This document shows, in pieces, positions 32,648-33,896 of a stretch of 33,896 nucleotides of DNA (the stretch's first letter is position 1; each line of letters begins with the position of its first letter). Both the position numbers and the translations under genes were made by a program. The notes beneath the pieces are model-generated. The model made no database searches, was not told the DNA's origin, and worked only from the letters and a program-made list of their open reading frames with translations. Location of the stretch: the NCBI GenBank assembly GCA_045536425.1, contig JAZSNN010000017.1, positions 1-33,896 on the forward strand, in the 5' to 3' direction. Source of the stretch: UBA11540 sp045536425 (GTDB taxonomy: Bacteria > Bacillota > Clostridia > Oscillospirales > Ruminococcaceae).

Positions 32648-33112
32648 TTAATGTCCTCTGATGTCAAAATCAAGAAAATCGGAAAGGTACTCTCCTACAA
32701 GCTCTTTTCTGTTTGAGTCCCAACAAATTATGCTGTAGTATGACTCGTCTTGTGCTTCGGGAAATTTACTGAAGCTGTAGCTGAGATGATCAAAATCAAG
32801 GGTTTTGTTTTCCTGTTTTCTGACCTCGATATAATCAAAGCTCGACTCGTAATATTCAAAAAGCTCTTCTGCACTCAGACTGCTCTTAACAAGAATAGCA
32901 CCCATATACTGCATTCCGTTTCCCGTCAGCTTGTTTGCCACAGAAATGGAATCCACAAGCTCTGTACCGGACGGCATTTGATATTTAACCAAATCCTTTT
33001 CAATTTTATCGGCAATGCAGTTATTCGTAATAACAATCCCCGCGTATGAAACAAAAGGTAGCAAGATTATAACAATCAAGAGTATTAAAAATACTCGTTT
33101 TAATGCTTTCAT
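32648..33112 (-). CDS. hypothetical protein with N-terminal membrane anchor
   Basis: A 154-residue protein with a basic start (MKALKRVF) and one hydrophobic helix (about residues 7-28), then a mixed soluble domain of about 125 residues that should lie outside the membrane. The helix could be an uncleaved anchor or signal peptide; there is no lipobox cysteine. The soluble part contains GMQYMGAILVKSSLSAEEL and SYYSIICWDSNRKEL. I do not recognise a family. It is the first gene of the five-gene operon, with a promoter-like site at 33133-33161. Confidence 0.65.
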   Translation of the reverse strand: MKALKRVFLILLIVIILLPFVSYAGIVITNNCIADKIEKDLVKYQMPSGTELVDSISVANKLTGNGMQYMGAILVKSSLSAEELFEYYESSFDYIEVRKQENKTLDFDHLSYSFSKFPEAQDESYYSIICWDSNRKELVGEYLSDFLDFDIRGH

Positions 33113-33132
33113 TCTCCCACCGCCTTTATTTT

Positions 33133-33161
33133 AGTTTAGCATAGAAATCCTTGCAGTGCAA
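33133..33161 (-). promoter_or_regulatory. possible promoter of the five-gene operon, with dyad at -35
   Basis: On the minus strand there is an extended -10 TGC-TAAACT (-10 box 33133-33138) with a weak -35 TTGCAC (33156-33161) at 17-nt spacing. A near-perfect dyad, CCTTGC-AGT-GCAAGG (33149-33163), covers the -35 box and could be an operator. Both boxes are below consensus, so confidence is moderate. Confidence 0.45.
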
Positions 33162-33199
33162 GGGAATAGACAAAATGCGAGTTGATTTTCGGTTGATAT

Positions 33200-33420
33200 T
33201 TGGGGCGCAGCCCCAATCACGCCGCAAGGCGTGTATATCATCCGCAACTTGTTGCGGTATGTCCTCAGCCCGTAAGGACTGTATGGAATCATCCCGAAGG
33301 GATGCATGTTATCAAGCCGACGACCAAAATACACGCTAACGCGTGATGCCATACGCGACTTCGTCGCAATTACATACAATGCGCGGGGCGCATTGATTAC
33401 ATACCAAGCCTCCGGCTTGG
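33200..33420. repeat. array of dissimilar short palindromes
   Basis: Nine stems in about 220 bp, each 5-7 bp with a 3-4 nt loop except the longer-looped fourth. They lie at 33200-33216, 33218-33233, 33242-33257, 33261-33279 (9-nt loop), 33290-33304, 33332-33345, 33355-33367, 33378-33394 and 33404-33420. A decayed unit may lie at 33310-33330. The stems differ in sequence but most are internally perfect. They are separated by AT-rich spacers of about 1-12 nt (apart from the decayed stretch), several of the form TATCAT or TTACATAC. The two rightmost carry matching GATTACATAC and AATTACATAC spacers. Nothing here looks protein-coding; the long open frame across it is an effect of repeat composition. 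Confidence 0.85.
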
Positions 33421-33422
33421 AT

Positions 33423-33457
33423 AAAAAAAGAACGAAGCGATTGCTTCGTTCTTTTTT

Positions 33458-33458
<1 letters not shown>
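33423..33458 (-). terminator. terminator of the tRNA array (possibly bidirectional)
   Basis: A 16-bp perfect stem, arms 33423-33438 and 33443-33458 with a 4-nt loop, including A7/T7 ends. T-tracts therefore follow on either strand. The last base of the tRNA-Cys CCA end is the first base of the A-tract, so the terminator abuts the tRNA directly. Confidence 0.9.
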
Positions 33459-33532
<74 letters not shown>

Positions 33533-33558
33533 TTACATTTGTATTTTGAGTAAAAAAA

Positions 33559-33634
33559 TGGAGCGGATTACGAGGCTCGAACTCGCTACCTCCACCTTGG
33601 CAAGGTGGCGCTCTACCAGATGAGCTAACTCCGC
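33559..33634 (-). tRNA. tRNA-Gly (GCC)
   Basis: Anticodon stem CCACC/GGTGG holds loop TTGCCAA (anticodon GCC); T arm GCGAG/CTCGT; CCA encoded. The acceptor stem GCGGAGT/AATCCGC has one G-A mismatch at pair 6-67, the only oddity in the array. Confidence 0.94.
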
Positions 33635-33636
33635 AT

Positions 33637-33712
<76 letters not shown>

Positions 33713-33718
33713 AAATTA

Positions 33719-33795
33719 TGGCGACCCGGAAGGGGCTCGAACCCTCGGCCTCTAGCGTGACAGGCTAGCGCTCTAACCAGCTGAGCTACCGGGCC
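33719..33795 (-). tRNA. tRNA-Asp (GTC)
   Basis: Acceptor GGCCCGG/CCGGGTC, anticodon stem CTAGC/GCTAG with loop CTGTCAC (anticodon GTC), G73 discriminator typical of Asp, and encoded CCA. It lies six bases from tRNA-Phe. Confidence 0.95.
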
Positions 33796-33818
33796 ATGTG
33801 CGCGTTGAGGTGGGTTAG

Positions 33819-33894
33819 TGGTGGGAACAACAGGGCTCGAACCTGTGACCCCATGCTTGTAAGGCATGTGCTCTCCCAGCTGAGCTATGCTCCC
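33819..33894 (-). tRNA. tRNA-Val (TAC)
   Basis: Acceptor GGGAGCA/TGTTCCC, anticodon stem CATGC/GCATG with loop CTTACAA (anticodon TAC), T arm ACAGG/CCTGT, discriminator A and encoded CCA. Its 5' end is two bases from the window edge, so the array promoter lies outside. Confidence 0.95.
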
Positions 33895-33896
33895 GT

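Overview
The window reads as a chromosomal segment of a low-to-moderate GC member of the Firmicutes, most likely an uncultured gut-type Clostridia (Oscillospirales/Eubacteriales grade). The grounds are sigma-A promoters with extended -10 boxes, strong GGAG ribosome sites, a Val-Asp-Phe-Gly-Cys tRNA array with encoded CCA ends, a meso-diaminopimelate dehydrogenase gene, and repeat families of the kind seen in gut Clostridia. The species call is inference. Every gene recognised here is on the minus strand, so the window is described below in transcription order, from right to left.

33.9-33.4 kb: five tRNA genes end in a strong hairpin terminator. Directly beyond it lies about 220 bp of short, mutually different palindromes. 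33.1-29.7 kb: a compact five-gene operon encodes three small membrane-associated proteins of unknown role, a TPR protein and a DUF4037-type nucleotidyltransferase-fold protein. 29.7-28.2 kb: three tandem copies of a 74-bp hairpin-rich repeat, then a polytopic membrane protein and the tRNA methyltransferase TrmO. 28.15-24.3 kb: a strong promoter, a structured leader of about 150 nt and a heterodimeric ABC exporter pair, closed by a terminator.

24.2-1.1 kb: one polysaccharide operon of about 23 kb and 22 genes, with a near-consensus promoter at one end and an intrinsic terminator at the other. No internal gap exceeds 141 nt. It encodes a short PglC/WbaP-type initiating phosphoglycosyltransferase, a WbpV-like 4-ketoreductase, six further glycosyltransferases, Wzx flippase, Wzy polymerase, an acetyltransferase and a pyruvyltransferase. 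It also carries fnlA-fnlB-fnlC for UDP-N-acetyl-L-fucosamine and ugd plus a UDP-glucuronate 4-epimerase for GlcA/GalA. The predicted product is an acidic, O-acetylated, pyruvylated heteropolysaccharide made by the Wzx/Wzy route. Unusual passengers are a B12-type radical SAM enzyme, an AlkP-superfamily hydrolase beside a thymidylate-kinase-like P-loop protein, a second P-loop NTPase coupled to the pyruvyltransferase, and a nucleotidyltransferase-like protein inserted between fnlB and fnlC. No chain-length regulator, tyrosine kinase or LytR-CpsA-Psr ligase is in the window. The centre of the operon (about 8-14.7 kb) looks more AT-rich than its flanks, as expected for an exchangeable serotype cassette. 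The 4-epimerase gene carries a frameshift at a seven-base homopolymer.

1.1 kb-1: ddh, with its own promoter tucked against the operon terminator. The candidates most worth following up are the structured ABC-exporter leader, the palindrome array beside the tRNAs, the unassigned enzymes of the polysaccharide operon, and the nucleotidyltransferase/TPR/membrane operon.
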